Shown here in pieces: positions 45,529-56,200 of a stretch of 64,000 bases of DNA. The DNA comes from Aliidongia dinghuensis (GTDB taxonomy: Bacteria > Pseudomonadota > Alphaproteobacteria > ATCC43930 > CGMCC-115725), in the NCBI RefSeq assembly GCF_014643535.1, contig NZ_BMJQ01000015.1:1-64000 (forward strand), given 5' to 3'. Within the stretch, counting starts at the first letter, position 1; every line of letters starts with the position of its first letter. Made by a program: the position numbers and the translations under genes. A model generated the notes under the pieces. That model was not told where the DNA came from. It searched no databases and saw only the letters and a list, made by a program, of their open reading frames with translations.

Positions 45529-46275
45529 TCAGGTCGCATAGTCCGGCTCTTCCCGGTCGAGCATCCGGCGCCAGGCGTCGAGATGCAGGCGCGCATCGAA
45601 CCGCTCGCCCCAAGGGCCGGTGTAGCGATCGCGCAGATCATCCCGCAGGACCGCGAGCGGCAGGCCGGCGGCCGTCGCGGTCATCTGGTACATGCAGGTC
45701 CGCTCGGCCATGTAGAGCTCGTCGAAGGCCTCGTGGATCGATGGGCCGACGACCGTGACACCGTGATTGGCCATCAGCAGGATCGTGCGCTCACCCAGCA
45801 CGCGCGCCACACGCTCGCCCTCGTCGTCGCTCAGCACCGGCCCGTTGTGCGTGTCGTCGTAGGCGATCCGGTCATAGAGCGTCAGGCTGTTCTGATGGGC
45901 GAGCTCGAGCTTGCCGCCCTTCGCCATCGAGAGCGCGGTCAGGTATTGCGGATGGACATGCAGGATGCAGGTCGCCTGCGGATGGTTCAGATGAATCTTG
46001 GCATGGATGTGGAACGCCACTTTGCGCAGCTCGCCCGCGCCTTTCAGCACCCGCCCCTCGAGGTCGCAGAGGATAAGCTTGCTCGCGGTGATCTCGCGAA
46101 AATGCAAACCGCGAGGATTGATCAGGAACAGGTCGCGGCTACCCGGCAACATGACGCTGTTGTGATTGGCAATCTGCTCGTTCATGCCGAGCCGCGCGAG
46201 AACACGGAATACGGCGGCGAGGTCGCACCGCGCCTGCCACTCATCCTCTGCCGAGACTGTCAAGCCCAGGGGCAT
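45529..46275 (-). CDS. Class II aldolase/adducin family protein
   Basis: From ATG 46275 the protein has 248 aa, with a GAGAGAGGTG ribosome-binding site. The metal site is visible: HVHPQY (HxH) in the middle and MANHGVTVVG later. Early NEQIANHNSVMLPGS and LINPRGLHFREIT are typical of the aldolase/adducin family, which includes fuculose aldolase, other sugar aldolases and decarboxylases. Its role in this locus may be to split or decarboxylate a hydroxy-acid intermediate. It is the gene before dppA on the same strand. Confidence 0.88.
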   Translation of the reverse strand: MPLGLTVSAEDEWQARCDLAAVFRVLARLGMNEQIANHNSVMLPGSRDLFLINPRGLHFREITASKLILCDLEGRVLKGAGELRKVAFHIHAKIHLNHPQATCILHVHPQYLTALSMAKGGKLELAHQNSLTLYDRIAYDDTHNGPVLSDDEGERVARVLGERTILLMANHGVTVVGPSIHEAFDELYMAERTCMYQMTATAAGLPLAVLRDDLRDRYTGPWGERFDARLHLDAWRRMLDREEPDYAT

Positions 46276-46485
46276 CGTTCGACACCTCTCTCCCAATCTT
46301 CGAGTGATCGATCGTAGAGGCAGCCTGCCAATGCGGGGAAATGAGTAATGCGGATCGGGTGATGCGTCCTTCGTATCTTGCCCGCCTGCCCGTTTGCCCC
46401 TCCCCCGCTGCCGGCAACGCAGGTCGTTACGGCCGGAGTATTCCAACCGCGCGGAAGCTGCTCGCCAGACATTGGGCGCGCCCGG

Positions 46486-47916
46486 TCAGGCTTGATGGAC
46501 GAACTTGGTGCTGAGATAGGCATCGAGCCCTTCCGTACCGCCTTCGCTCCCGTAGCCGCTCTCCTTGACGCCGCCGAACGGCGTCTCCGGAACATTGATC
46601 GCATAGGTATTGATGCCGACGAGCCCGCATTCCAGCGCATCCGCGACCGCCGTAGCGGTTCGGACGGAGGTGGTGAAGGCATAGGCCGCCAAGGCATAGG
46701 CAAGACCGTTCGCCTCGGCGATCACCGTGTCGAAATCGTCGAACCGCCGGGTGAGAATCACTGGGCCGAACGGCTCTTCGCTCATGATCTGAGCCGCCAT
46801 CGGCACGTCGGTGAGCACGGTCGGCTGCCAGAAGAAGCCGCGATTGCCGATCCGGCCGCCGCCGGCCGCAAGCCGGGCTCCGCGGTCGAGCGCGTCGCCG
46901 ATGAGGCGATCCATCGCCGCCATCCGCCGGGGATTGGCGAGCGGCCCCATCTGGGTTGCCGGATCGAGCCCGTTGCCGACCACCAACTCATTGGCCAGTT
47001 CCGACACGCGGTCGACGAAACGGTCGTGGATGCTCGAATGGACGAAGAAGCGCGTCGGGGCAGCACACACCTGCCCGGCATTGCGGAACTTGCCGGCGAT
47101 GGTGAGCCTTGCCGCCTCATCGACGGCCGCATCGTCGAACACGATCACCGGCCCATGCCCGCCCAGCTCCATCGTCGCACGCTTCGCACCCGTCGCGGCG
47201 AGCCCGGCCAATTGCTTGCCGACGGCTGTGGAGCCGGTGAACGAGATCTTGCGAATGACATCGGAGGCAATCAGGCGGGTCGAGATTTCGGCGGGGACGC
47301 CGAACACGACATTAAGAACCCCCTTGGGCAGCCCAGCGTCATCGAACGCGCGGGCGATTGCCAGGCACGTGGCCGGCGTCTCCTCCGACGGCTTGATGAT
47401 GCAGGAGCAGCCGGCAGCAAGTGCCGCCGCGATCTTGCGCGTCGGCGTGGTGGCGGGAAAATTCCACGGCGAGAAGGCGGCAACCGGGCCGATCGGCTCC
47501 CGCAGGACCAGGTAGCGCGATCCGTCGGCTCGTGGCGGTATGATGCGACCGTAGCTGCGCCGGCCTTCTTCGGCGCACCAGTCGATATTGTCCGCGGCAG
47601 CCAGCACCTCAAGCCTCGCCTCGGCCAGCACCTTGCCTTCCTCGAGCGTCAACAGCGTCGCGATATGTTCGACACGCTCGCGGACCAGTTCGGCGGCGCG
47701 GCGCAATAGCCGGGCTCGATCATAGGCCGACGTCTTGCGCCACAGGGCGTAACCGCGCCGCGCCGCTTCCAGCGCACGATCGAGGTCCGCCGGAGAGGCG
47801 TGCGGCAGGTGCGCAAGCACTTCCTCGGTCGCAGGATTGATCACGGGACTGGTGTCACGCCCATCAACCGGCAGCCAACAGCCATCGATGAACAGAAGCG
47901 GCGCATCGTAAGACAT
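46486..47916 (-). CDS. Aldehyde dehydrogenase, succinate-semialdehyde-dehydrogenase-like
   Basis: This 476-aa enzyme has the ALDH blocks: SPWNFPATTPTRKIAAALAA, the NAD-binding FTGSTAVGKQLAG, catalytic Glu in MELGGHGPVIVFDDA, catalytic Cys in NAGQVCAAPTRFFV, and EPFGPVILTRRFDDF. The overall sequence is of GabD/semialdehyde type. It oxidises an aldehyde produced in the pathway to an acid with NAD(P)+. It is the first gene of the leftward series, 210 bp upstream of the aldolase gene. Confidence 0.92.
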   Translation of the reverse strand: MSYDAPLLFIDGCWLPVDGRDTSPVINPATEEVLAHLPHASPADLDRALEAARRGYALWRKTSAYDRARLLRRAAELVRERVEHIATLLTLEEGKVLAEARLEVLAAADNIDWCAEEGRRSYGRIIPPRADGSRYLVLREPIGPVAAFSPWNFPATTPTRKIAAALAAGCSCIIKPSEETPATCLAIARAFDDAGLPKGVLNVVFGVPAEISTRLIASDVIRKISFTGSTAVGKQLAGLAATGAKRATMELGGHGPVIVFDDAAVDEAARLTIAGKFRNAGQVCAAPTRFFVHSSIHDRFVDRVSELANELVVGNGLDPATQMGPLANPRRMAAMDRLIGDALDRGARLAAGGGRIGNRGFFWQPTVLTDVPMAAQIMSEEPFGPVILTRRFDDFDTVIAEANGLAYALAAYAFTTSVRTATAVADALECGLVGINTYAINVPETPFGGVKESGYGSEGGTEGLDAYLSTKFVHQA

Positions 47917-48231
47917 TTGACGGAACTACTTTCGCGACGGGGAACAGTTTTGCTGTCGCCGAGTAGTACATCGTCATCGTGTCGGAGATGAAATGACTAA
48001 TCCTGATTGACCGATGCAGCATCCGCATCCGCATCTGCACCTTCGTGCTTCAATCGCCGACGGTGGCCGGGGCCGGGCTGTCGAATGATCTAAAGAACTC
48101 GGCAAACTGGCTTTAGACACGTGACCCAAACCTGGGTATGGCACTGTCCGCTTCCGAGAAGTTTCCCCCGTCCAGGAAAGACCGCCATGGGCACACCGCC
48201 GCCCTGCCGCTGCCCGGCTTCCATACGGCTA
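47917..48231. other. Intergenic region, 315 bp
   Basis: It holds the upstream region of the aldehyde dehydrogenase gene and the 3' side of the beta-helix gene. Short GCATCC-type direct repeats occur near 48017-48036, and a small dyad, ACCCA-AACC-TGGGT, near 48123-48136. No gene is supported. Confidence 0.4.
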
Positions 48232-50895
48232 TCATGGCGCCGTCGCCTGCACATGAGCGACGGCGTTTCCGGCCGAGCCGACAGCAAGCCTGGGGCCAAC
48301 GGAATAGCTCAGCCCGACATCCTGGGTACCGGTGAATGTCGCGCTCGGGTTGCCGTTATCGAAAAAGCCATCGGCCGTATCGTAGCCGTCCATGCCCACG
48401 ACGGCATTCCCGACCAGGGTCACGACACCGCTATCCCAGGTGACGCCGGGGATGGCGATGGAAATGTGATGGATGCGGCGATAGCGGTCTTCAGCGGCCG
48501 TGACAGAGCTCCGCGAGCCGCCCTGCAAGTCGAAATCCGAGATGATGTCCTCGAAGGAGACTTGGTTGTAGGCAATCGTGCTCGCGCCGGCTTTCCCGCC
48601 GCCGACCCACGCGGCGATCCCGTAATGGGTGGCGTCGGTGGCATTGTCGCCGAAACCGGCGATGTAGTTGTGTTCGACGACCGTCTGATAGGCATTCCTC
48701 ACCACGATCGCATCGCCCTGATCGCCAGCACCGGTCACACTATAGACGCTGTTGGCCACGACGGACCATGACGCGCCGTTCTGCAGATAGATCGCGGCGG
48801 AGCCCGTTATGGACGGCGCCATGGAAAAGAAATTGTTTTGCAGCCAGCCGGCCGTGGCGACGCCGCCATCGCCGTTCGGGTCGGCATCGCTCACCTCGAA
48901 GCCGCGGCCGCCGGAGTTCGAGATCCAGCTATAGAGGATCGCGTTATTGGCCAGGCTGCCCCGGCTGACATAGGTTTGGCCATCGGCGCCATAGGCGGAC
49001 AGCAGGATGCCCTGCGCTTCGGTGTTGCTGACCGTGACATTGTAAATGACGCTGCCGCTGGCGCGGAGAATGATGCCGGCCGTGCTGCCGGGCACCGGCG
49101 TGGCACTTGTCGGGACGGGACCTTGCACAGTCAGATTCTCGATGGTGATCGGATCGTCGGCGGTGCCGGACGAAATCAGATACGAATTCGATGCCAGGAT
49201 GGCCGGCATGGTTTCTGAGCCCGGTGACGGTTCGGATGACGGTGCTACCTGTTGCATGATGGTGCTGTTGACGCCGCTATAGACATGACCGCCATAGAGC
49301 CGCACCGCACGGTCGAGCAGGCAGGTGTTGGACGAGGGATCGCCGACGAAAAGCACGGGGGCGCCGGGCGGGACGCGTCTGATGGCCTCGTTGATCGTCT
49401 TCGCGTCGCTCGTCGTATTGGTGCATTGGATGACGGCCGACCCGGCATAGGACGGCGTCGTCGGGATGTGGCTTATCAGCTTGGCATCGACCGCATCGGT
49501 GGCCGGATCGGGTTTTTGGTGGGTCGAGGGCCCGACGGCTTGGCCATTCAAGGTGAGGGAGGATTGCGGCAGGTTTTCGCTGATATCGATCAGCGGCTGC
49601 GCCCATGGCGCCTCGCGATTCCCTGATGATGTGATGTTGAGGGTGGTATAGGGGAAATAGACATCGTAGCGGATGCCCGTGTCGTTCTTGCCCATGCCGT
49701 CCAGCCTGTTCTGCGAAACGACGACGTTGCTGGTGTTGTAGATGCCGGCGATGACATCGAGATAAGTGTGCTGGCGCGCGGCATAGTCGGGGTCGGACGG
49801 CGCATCGGCGAAGCTGACGACGTTATTGGAAATCGTCGTCGTGCCCGGCAGGTTGCCGGCACAGACTTCGATACCGTAGCCGCTCGAAGCCGGCCGGGTT
49901 TGTCCGCAGAATTGCGTCGCATCCTGCGCGCCGCCATAGCCGAAACCGGCGATTCTGTTGCCGTCGATCTCCGTCATCCAAGTATTGGCGACCATCAGGC
50001 CGTTGCCCGGATATCCGGCACCGTCGAAGCTCCGGATTGTATTGTCCAGGATCCACCACCCGGCGCTGACTTCCAGATCGGCGCCGTTATGGGCGACCCG
50101 TCCATTAGACGGCATCGCAATGGTATTGCCGACGAAGCGCCCATCCGTCCCGGCCGGACCTTCATTCGGGCAGTCGTTCCTGCCGTCGACCTGGAACCCG
50201 TCCCCGCCGGTATTTTCGATCGTATTGTTCACATAGGTGTCGTTCACCATCGACCAGCTGCAGGGGAGATACTGATTGTAAAAGGTGTAGCCGGTCTCGA
50301 AGATGCCCGCGCCGGACATGTCGCGGATCGTGACATTGTTGACTTGGATGCCTCCGGCACGCACGACCAGCCCCTTGTCACCGGTCGGAGACGACGAGGC
50401 GGAGGCTGGGCCGGTTCCGCGGATCGTCAGATTGGTGATCGTAAGCTGCCAGTCCGCAATGGGGGACGGTGCCCGGTTGACATAGGATTGCGTCGCGAGC
50501 ACGGCATTGTACCAGCCGGTGGCCGCCGGTGTCCGTGCCTGCTGCAATACGGTGCCGGGCGCGCCGCTATAGCTGTGACCTTGGACCAGGACGATGGTCT
50601 GATTGATCAGGCAGGTATTGGAACGGCGGTCGCCTTTGAAGACGAAGCCGGTATTGGCATAGCCCTGTGTGACCGCATTTTGGATCGCGGCATTGATGAC
50701 AGCGGCATCTGATGGCGTGTTGCTGCATTGGATTTCGAGCAGACCGGAGCCGGCCGGCGCCGCAAGACAAGGAACGCTATAAAGCGTCACTCCAAGCAAA
50801 ACACCTGACGCTCCGAAAGCAATTATAAAATATTTCCTCAATTTAACTGCTGAATAAAAATTCATAAACAAGGACGCCCAACGAAATTTATTCAA
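48232..50895 (-). CDS. Exported protein of two tandem right-handed beta-helix modules
   Basis: The protein has about 887 aa. A signal peptide (hydrophobic about 25-45, cleavage near CLA) is followed by two homologous modules. Each starts with IQC(S/T)NT, a GD..SNTCL block and a G-H-x-YSG-x-x-x-T(V/I)(L/M)QQ block; the second begins near residue 490. Each continues as a right-handed beta-helix with Asn ladders (ITNLTIRGTG, IENLTVQG, SNTEAQGILL), as in pectate-lyase-like folds. No catalytic set is recognisable, so it may bind or cut an extracellular polysaccharide. The TTG start at 50895 has AAAGGAGAGCC just before it; ATG 50865 is the alternative. The first 100 bp and the upstream region are AT-rich compared with the surroundings, which could mark a strong promoter or transfer. 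Confidence 0.78.
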   Translation of the reverse strand: MNKFRWASLFMNFYSAVKLRKYFIIAFGASGVLLGVTLYSVPCLAAPAGSGLLEIQCSNTPSDAAVINAAIQNAVTQGYANTGFVFKGDRRSNTCLINQTIVLVQGHSYSGAPGTVLQQARTPAATGWYNAVLATQSYVNRAPSPIADWQLTITNLTIRGTGPASASSSPTGDKGLVVRAGGIQVNNVTIRDMSGAGIFETGYTFYNQYLPCSWSMVNDTYVNNTIENTGGDGFQVDGRNDCPNEGPAGTDGRFVGNTIAMPSNGRVAHNGADLEVSAGWWILDNTIRSFDGAGYPGNGLMVANTWMTEIDGNRIAGFGYGGAQDATQFCGQTRPASSGYGIEVCAGNLPGTTTISNNVVSFADAPSDPDYAARQHTYLDVIAGIYNTSNVVVSQNRLDGMGKNDTGIRYDVYFPYTTLNITSSGNREAPWAQPLIDISENLPQSSLTLNGQAVGPSTHQKPDPATDAVDAKLISHIPTTPSYAGSAVIQCTNTTSDAKTINEAIRRVPPGAPVLFVGDPSSNTCLLDRAVRLYGGHVYSGVNSTIMQQVAPSSEPSPGSETMPAILASNSYLISSGTADDPITIENLTVQGPVPTSATPVPGSTAGIILRASGSVIYNVTVSNTEAQGILLSAYGADGQTYVSRGSLANNAILYSWISNSGGRGFEVSDADPNGDGGVATAGWLQNNFFSMAPSITGSAAIYLQNGASWSVVANSVYSVTGAGDQGDAIVVRNAYQTVVEHNYIAGFGDNATDATHYGIAAWVGGGKAGASTIAYNQVSFEDIISDFDLQGGSRSSVTAAEDRYRRIHHISIAIPGVTWDSGVVTLVGNAVVGMDGYDTADGFFDNGNPSATFTGTQDVGLSYSVGPRLAVGSAGNAVAHVQATAP

Positions 50896-51767
50896 ATCGG
50901 CTCTCCTTTGCAAATTATTAAAATGTCCTTGTGCGTAAAATTAATAGGAAATAGGCGATATCTTTGCTAGGCGGCAAAACGTCTGGCGCTGGGGGCTATG
51001 CGCCAACCTGTCATCGTCATGGCCGTGCTTGTCACGGCCATCCACGTCGAGCCGATACATTGCTCTTACAAGACAGAGGCAGCTTCCCGACGTGGATCCC
51101 AGTGAAGCACACGGGGATGACGTTCTCTTTAAACGCTGACAATTCGCCACCATATCGCCAAGCCTTTTGCTGTTATACCGGGTTCGTCTGAGAATCCGAA
51201 AGCGAACGGCTCAGATCATCAACCTGCTTCATCAACGGCCTCCGTCGTATAGAAGAAGCGGCGATGGTGCCGGAAGCTCACCACCGGCCCCATAGCTTCC
51301 TCCCCGCCGCTGAACCCTTGGATTTCGGCGGCCCCTTACCGCTGCCCATCAACTGCTGCCCCTTGGAACGCCTTCACGTCTTTCGCACATGCGCTTTCTG
51401 AACGAAGGGCCGCTTACAGGCCCCGTGCTCAGTCCACCGAATAGCGCAAATGGGTGCAAAGGAGCCGATAGCCGGGGGCCGCCCACGCCCGCAGCGGTCG
51501 GTCAGTCAGGACGTCGCTTTGGTCTACCGCAAGGAGACATCGGTATTGTTCGATACCAACGGAGGTCCTGGTACCAACAAAAATACCAGCAAGCTTGCTC
51601 CGTGCAGAACCCGCCTCCAAAGAGGATGTAGTACCCTCTCGAACGACGATTTCGCCTGCTCCAAGAGAGGGATTTTGTCTGAATCACCATATCGAAAGCG
51701 ATGATGCTGACCCAACGAGTTCATGACAATGCAGATGCAAAAGTCCGACCCGGACTTTCGTGAATAC
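50896..51767. other. Intergenic region, 872 bp
   Basis: The left 60 bp are AT-rich and probably hold the promoter of the beta-helix gene. A palindromic element lies at 51015-51122 (listed separately). The rest up to the GlxA-type gene shows no frame with the window's usual coding bias and no recognisable product. Confidence 0.5.
51015..51122. repeat. REP-like palindromic element pair
   Basis: A perfect hairpin, ATGGCCGTG-CTTGT-CACGGCCAT (51019-51041), is embedded in a left arm starting CGTCATGG and ending CATCCACGTCG. About 40 bp later, a right arm in inverse order starts CGACGTGGAT (51088) and ends GGGGATGACG (51122). The CGTCATGGCC...GGCCATCCACGTC pattern is a common intergenic repeat in alphaproteobacteria. 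Here one arm keeps a perfect stem and the other has diverged. Confidence 0.55.
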
Positions 51768-52787
51768 CTAGCGCGTCATATCGGCCGCGTCTTGCGGCGA
51801 CATCGGACGCGCCCGCCCGAACCGTTTGCGGTAATCGCCCGGCGTGACGCCGACGCGCCGCTGAAACGCCCGGTGCAAACTGTCGAGACTGCCGAAGCCG
51901 ACCCGCTCCGCCACGCGCGCCAGGGGCCAGTCGGAGGATTCCAGCAGCACCCTCGCCCGGTCCACTCTCGCCGCTTCCACGAAGGCCGCCGGCGTCATGG
52001 CGGTCTCTTTGCGGAAAAGCCGCGAAAAGGTCCGCTCCGTCATGCCGGCCCGTTCGGCAAGCCTGGGCAGGCTCAGGTCGCCAGAGGGGTCCATACAGAT
52101 TTCGGCGATCAGCCCGCGCAACCTGGGTGTCGCCGCCGCCTGCATTTTCAGGCCGACGCTGTACTGGCTCTGCCCACCGGCCCGGTGCATGAACAGCACC
52201 AGATAGCGCGCGACCGTCAGTGCTGTCTCGGGGCCGTGATCCGCCTCCACGAAAGACAGGCACAGGTCGATGCCGGCCGTGACGCCGGCCGAGGTGTAAA
52301 GCGGCGGCTCGGCCACATAGATGGCGTCCGGCTCTACTTGCACGGCCGGACGGAACGCGCGCAAGGCATCGCAGTTGTCCCAGTGGGTCGTCGCGCGCCG
52401 CCCGTCCAAAAGTCCGGCGGCGGCCAGGATGAACGCACCGGTACAGACGCTGCCGATCCGGCGGGTGGAGCCGATCCGGCTCTGCAGCCATTCGGGCAGG
52501 CCGCTTGCGTAGGCGGTACAGATGCTGTCGTCGCTGCCGCCGCCGACAAGCACGGTATCGAGTTCATCCGGCAGCATCGAAAGCGGGAGCGAGCCGGCGA
52601 GTTTAACCCCTGAATTGGTGACGATTTCACCACCCTGAGGCGAGGCCAGCATGACCTCATAGGCCCCGGCGACCGCAAATCGATTGACCATGGAAAAGAC
52701 CTCCAGCGGACCGACGAGGTCGAGCGACTGAACGCCGTCATAGCCGATAAGGGCGATTTTGCGATTCGGAGGTGCGGGAAAGGACAT
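51768..52787 (-). CDS. GlxA-family AraC-type regulator with DJ-1/PfpI domain
   Basis: From ATG 52787 the protein is 339 aa. A DJ-1/PfpI-like domain (about 10-180) has GYDGVQSLDLVGPLEVFSMV and the nucleophile-elbow region SVCTGAFILAAAGLLDGR with Cys, then ATTHW. An AraC helix-turn-helix pair follows (about 225-320: LSLPRLAERAGMTERTFSRL, LARVAERVGFGSLDSLHRAF). GlxA-family proteins regulate catabolic or compatible-solute genes. Its nearest neighbours are the giant surface gene and the beta-helix gene, so the target is not clear. The frame extends to 52907. Confidence 0.88.
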   Translation of the reverse strand: MSFPAPPNRKIALIGYDGVQSLDLVGPLEVFSMVNRFAVAGAYEVMLASPQGGEIVTNSGVKLAGSLPLSMLPDELDTVLVGGGSDDSICTAYASGLPEWLQSRIGSTRRIGSVCTGAFILAAAGLLDGRRATTHWDNCDALRAFRPAVQVEPDAIYVAEPPLYTSAGVTAGIDLCLSFVEADHGPETALTVARYLVLFMHRAGGQSQYSVGLKMQAAATPRLRGLIAEICMDPSGDLSLPRLAERAGMTERTFSRLFRKETAMTPAAFVEAARVDRARVLLESSDWPLARVAERVGFGSLDSLHRAFQRRVGVTPGDYRKRFGRARPMSPQDAADMTR

Positions 52788-53242
52788 GGCGTAATCTGCG
52801 ATAGATTTGACGGTTACGCCAGCCCCCTCGTTGCTTAGAATATCAGCGCCAACGTTTTGAATCCACATTGACCTGCAGAGACCGAGAGCTTTACCCAGAA
52901 GCCCCAATCAGAGAACAGCTTCTAAGTGGTCGAGTGTTACGTCCTTGTGAAGGCTCCAGAAAGATAAGAGTTCTTTAATGAATTGGTGAATTCGAAAAGT
53001 CTCTGAGAAATTTCTCTATGGGCAGTGATTCTCGTTGCGGTGGACCTCAATCTGTATCAGTTTGCGCCTTGAAGTCTCCACCGGGAGAGGTGGACTACTT
53101 GAGTACGCCAATCTTTCCAAAAGAAACTCTGCCCGCGCTCTCTTTCGCTCTGTGAGCCTGGGTATTGAATTGCGACGCATACAGTCTTAACGGGTAACCC
53201 GGTCGGTAAAACCGGCGGCGCGGCACTTCAAAGGGGTGGTTT
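52788..53242. other. Upstream region of the giant surface-protein gene, 455 bp
   Basis: The region is less G+C rich than its flanks. It has a small perfect hairpin, TCCACC-GGGAGA-GGTGGA (53077-53094), and a second, CCGGT-CGGTAAA-ACCGG, near 53198-53214. It ends in AAAGGGGTGGTTT before the ATG. These could belong to a long structured leader, but no known RNA class was matched. Confidence 0.4.
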
Positions 53243-56200
53243 ATGAAGCTTGTTCTCGAAGCGCGCCATCTGTTCGATGGCAGCGTGCATGCCGTCGCCA
53301 AGCACGCGGCCGATACGGCCGATCACGATCATAGCCATCCCGCCGATCATACCCATTCGACCGAAAGCCATTCGGATCCGGCGCCCATCGCGCCCGCCGC
53401 GGTGTCTTATGCGGACGTGCCGGCACTAGCCCCCAATCCCACGGCCAACGAAATTCTGTTCGTCGATCCGCGCGTCGCCAACTGGCAGTCGTTGGCGTCT
53501 TCGGTGAAAAGCAACGTACAGGTCGTGGTGATCGACCCGACCAAGGACGGCATCGACCAGGTGACGGCCGCGTTGCAGGGACGCAGTGCGCTCACCTCGA
53601 TTCAATTCCTGACCTATGGCCAGCCGGGTCAGCTGGAGCTGGGCAGCGGCACCGTAACCACCGCCAGCCTGTCGAGCCATGCGGCGGAAGTCGCGTCCTG
53701 GGGCGATCACCTGGCGCCGGGCGCCGACATCGAATTCTGGGGCTGCAACGTGGCCCAGGGCAGCGTCGGCCAGGGGTTCGTCGATACGGTCCACACGCTC
53801 ACTGGTGCCACCGTCGGCGCCTCCACCGATGCGACCGGCGCCGCCGCCCTCGGCGGCAACTGGGTGCTCGAAGACACGACCGGCCCGCTCCATCGCGCCG
53901 TATTCTCCGATGCGGCGATGGCCGCCTACAGCAACGTCCTGGACAGCGCGGTGCCGACCGTGACGATCACGGCCGGCACGGGTACGACCACGTCCGGCAC
54001 GACCGGGGACGTGCTGCTCGGCGATACCTTCACCGAGACGGTCAGCTTCACCAATACCAATGCCGGCACCAAGGCCGGCTTCGGCCCGATCATCGAGCTG
54101 TTCGTGCCGACCGTGACCGCAACGGATCCGGAGACGGCGACGCTCAGCAGCGCCACCTATCTCGGCCAGGTCGTGACGGAGCATGCGCTGACGCTGACCA
54201 CCGACCCGGCCAATCACGGCACCCAGATCGGCGCCTACGATCCCTTCGTGCTCGATACGAGCGGCAAGGCGACCTGGATCGCGGCGCCGAGCGGGTTCAA
54301 GGCCGGCGACACGATGTTCGATCTGGTCCTGCCGTTCGGCAGCTTCACGGTCGGGCAGCCGACGGCCGACATAACCCTCAATTTCACGCTCGACCCGACG
54401 TCGGCGCTCACCAGCCACACGACTGGCACGAAGACCGGCAGCACGCTTAATATCGCCGCGACCGGCGTGTTCGAATTCGGCAACGACGCGCTCAACAACC
54501 CGTCGACCGATCCCTCGATCGTCGGCGCCACCGTCAGCTCCTCCACGACCGTCAGCCTGGTCAACATCCAGGGGACGACCGACCTGCACGAGAGCGAGAC
54601 CGCGACGGGCCCGAACAATCCGTTCAACTACGTCGTCACGATCACGCCGGCGCCGGTCGTGGCGGCGTCGGACCCGATCAACACCGGCACCCTGACCTTC
54701 CGCCTGCCGGGCGATGTCGACTATAGCGGCGGCACGGTCCTGGTGCTGGACCACAACGGCAACCCGATCGCCGGCGACCACGGCACGTTCACCGGCACGC
54801 TCGGTACTCCAGGCGGCACGATCACCGTGTCGCTCGGGAGCCTGACCCAGGTGGCCACCATCAAGATCCCGGTCTACGTGCCGGAGAAGGATTCGAGCGG
54901 CGCCACGATCCTGACCGCCGGCAACGGCTACCAGCGGACGATCCAGACCAGCCCGAATTTCCACTTCGCCGGCTCCTGGGAGCCGCCTGCCAGCAACTAC
55001 GCCCGTGCCGACGGCACCGAGGCGGTGACCGAGGACGGTGCGACCCCCGTCACCTTCACCGCCAAGGCGCTTGCCATCCAGGTAGTGGACAGCAACGGCG
55101 GTTCCGCCGCCGGCAACGGCACGCTGGTGCTGCCGCCCAATGCCGGTTCGGACGTCACCGAGACGATCAATTTCCAGGTCTCCGACTATGTCTCGCTCAG
55201 CAACCTCGTCATCAAGGACGTGCTGGGCGACGGCTTCGCGCTCGATCCCTCGTTCACGCCGACCCTGACCGTCAACAACCCGACGAGCGCCAACGGCACG
55301 TTCACCGGCGACTTCGGCGCCGCCACCGGCCAGACGACCGATACGATCAGCAGCCAGACCGTGGCGCTCGCCGGCACAGGCGCCAATTGGAACTACCTGC
55401 GCACGGACACGAGCGGCAACGGCACGACGGCGATCAATTTCATGATCGGCGCGCTGATGGCCGAGTCGCTGGCCGGCCACCTCAGCGCCGCCACCTCGGG
55501 CACGATCACCTTCAAGGTGAAGACGCTCGACCAATATACCGAGACCAACAGCGGCGGCAGCCTGCGCGAAAAGGACTTCGCGACCAACACCATCGATTCG
55601 ACCGGCACCAGCGCCGCCGTCACGGCGACCAGCGACTCGGGCACGACCACGGACGGTTCGTCCCTGACGGACGTCGTGCCGAACAACGCGCTGGCGCTCA
55701 GCATCGTCGACGTGAACGGCGTGTCGTCGAACGGCAGCGGCGGCATCAAGGCGGGCGATACCGTCACCTACGAGCTGACCTACACGCTAACGGCCGGCGA
55801 GGATTTCGGCAACCTCAACCTCGGCGCCTACCTGCCGCTGCCGGTCTTCCAGACGACGGATCCGACGGGGGATGGCACCAACGCCCTTTTCACTACCGGC
55901 GACGGCTTGACGGCCGGGACGTACAAGCTCACCACCTCGATCGGCGGCGTCTCGATCCAAGGGGTCTCTACAAACGGAACCGCGAACGACGTCTTCTTCA
56001 ACCTCGGTTCGAACAACGATCCGTCGAACACGACCGGCCAGACGATCAAGATCGATTTTGCGGTCACGGCCGAGAACAAGCCGTTCGCCGACGGGCTGTT
56101 CCTGACCACCCAGGGCAACAGCCAGAACTTCGACGCCCATGCCGCGACGACGGCGATCACCGCCAATGCGATCCAGCAGCTCCAGCTGCTGCAGCCGGAG

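Noticed and set aside
53165..53242. Leader before the giant gene considered as a c-di-GMP (GEMM) riboswitch
   Set aside because: There are fragments such as GACGCA and CGGGTAACCC, but the core GCAAAGCC-type blocks and the paired arms are missing.
53426..55534. A 702-codon open frame on the minus strand
   Set aside because: Same cause: antisense of the giant gene, with low-complexity composition and no family.
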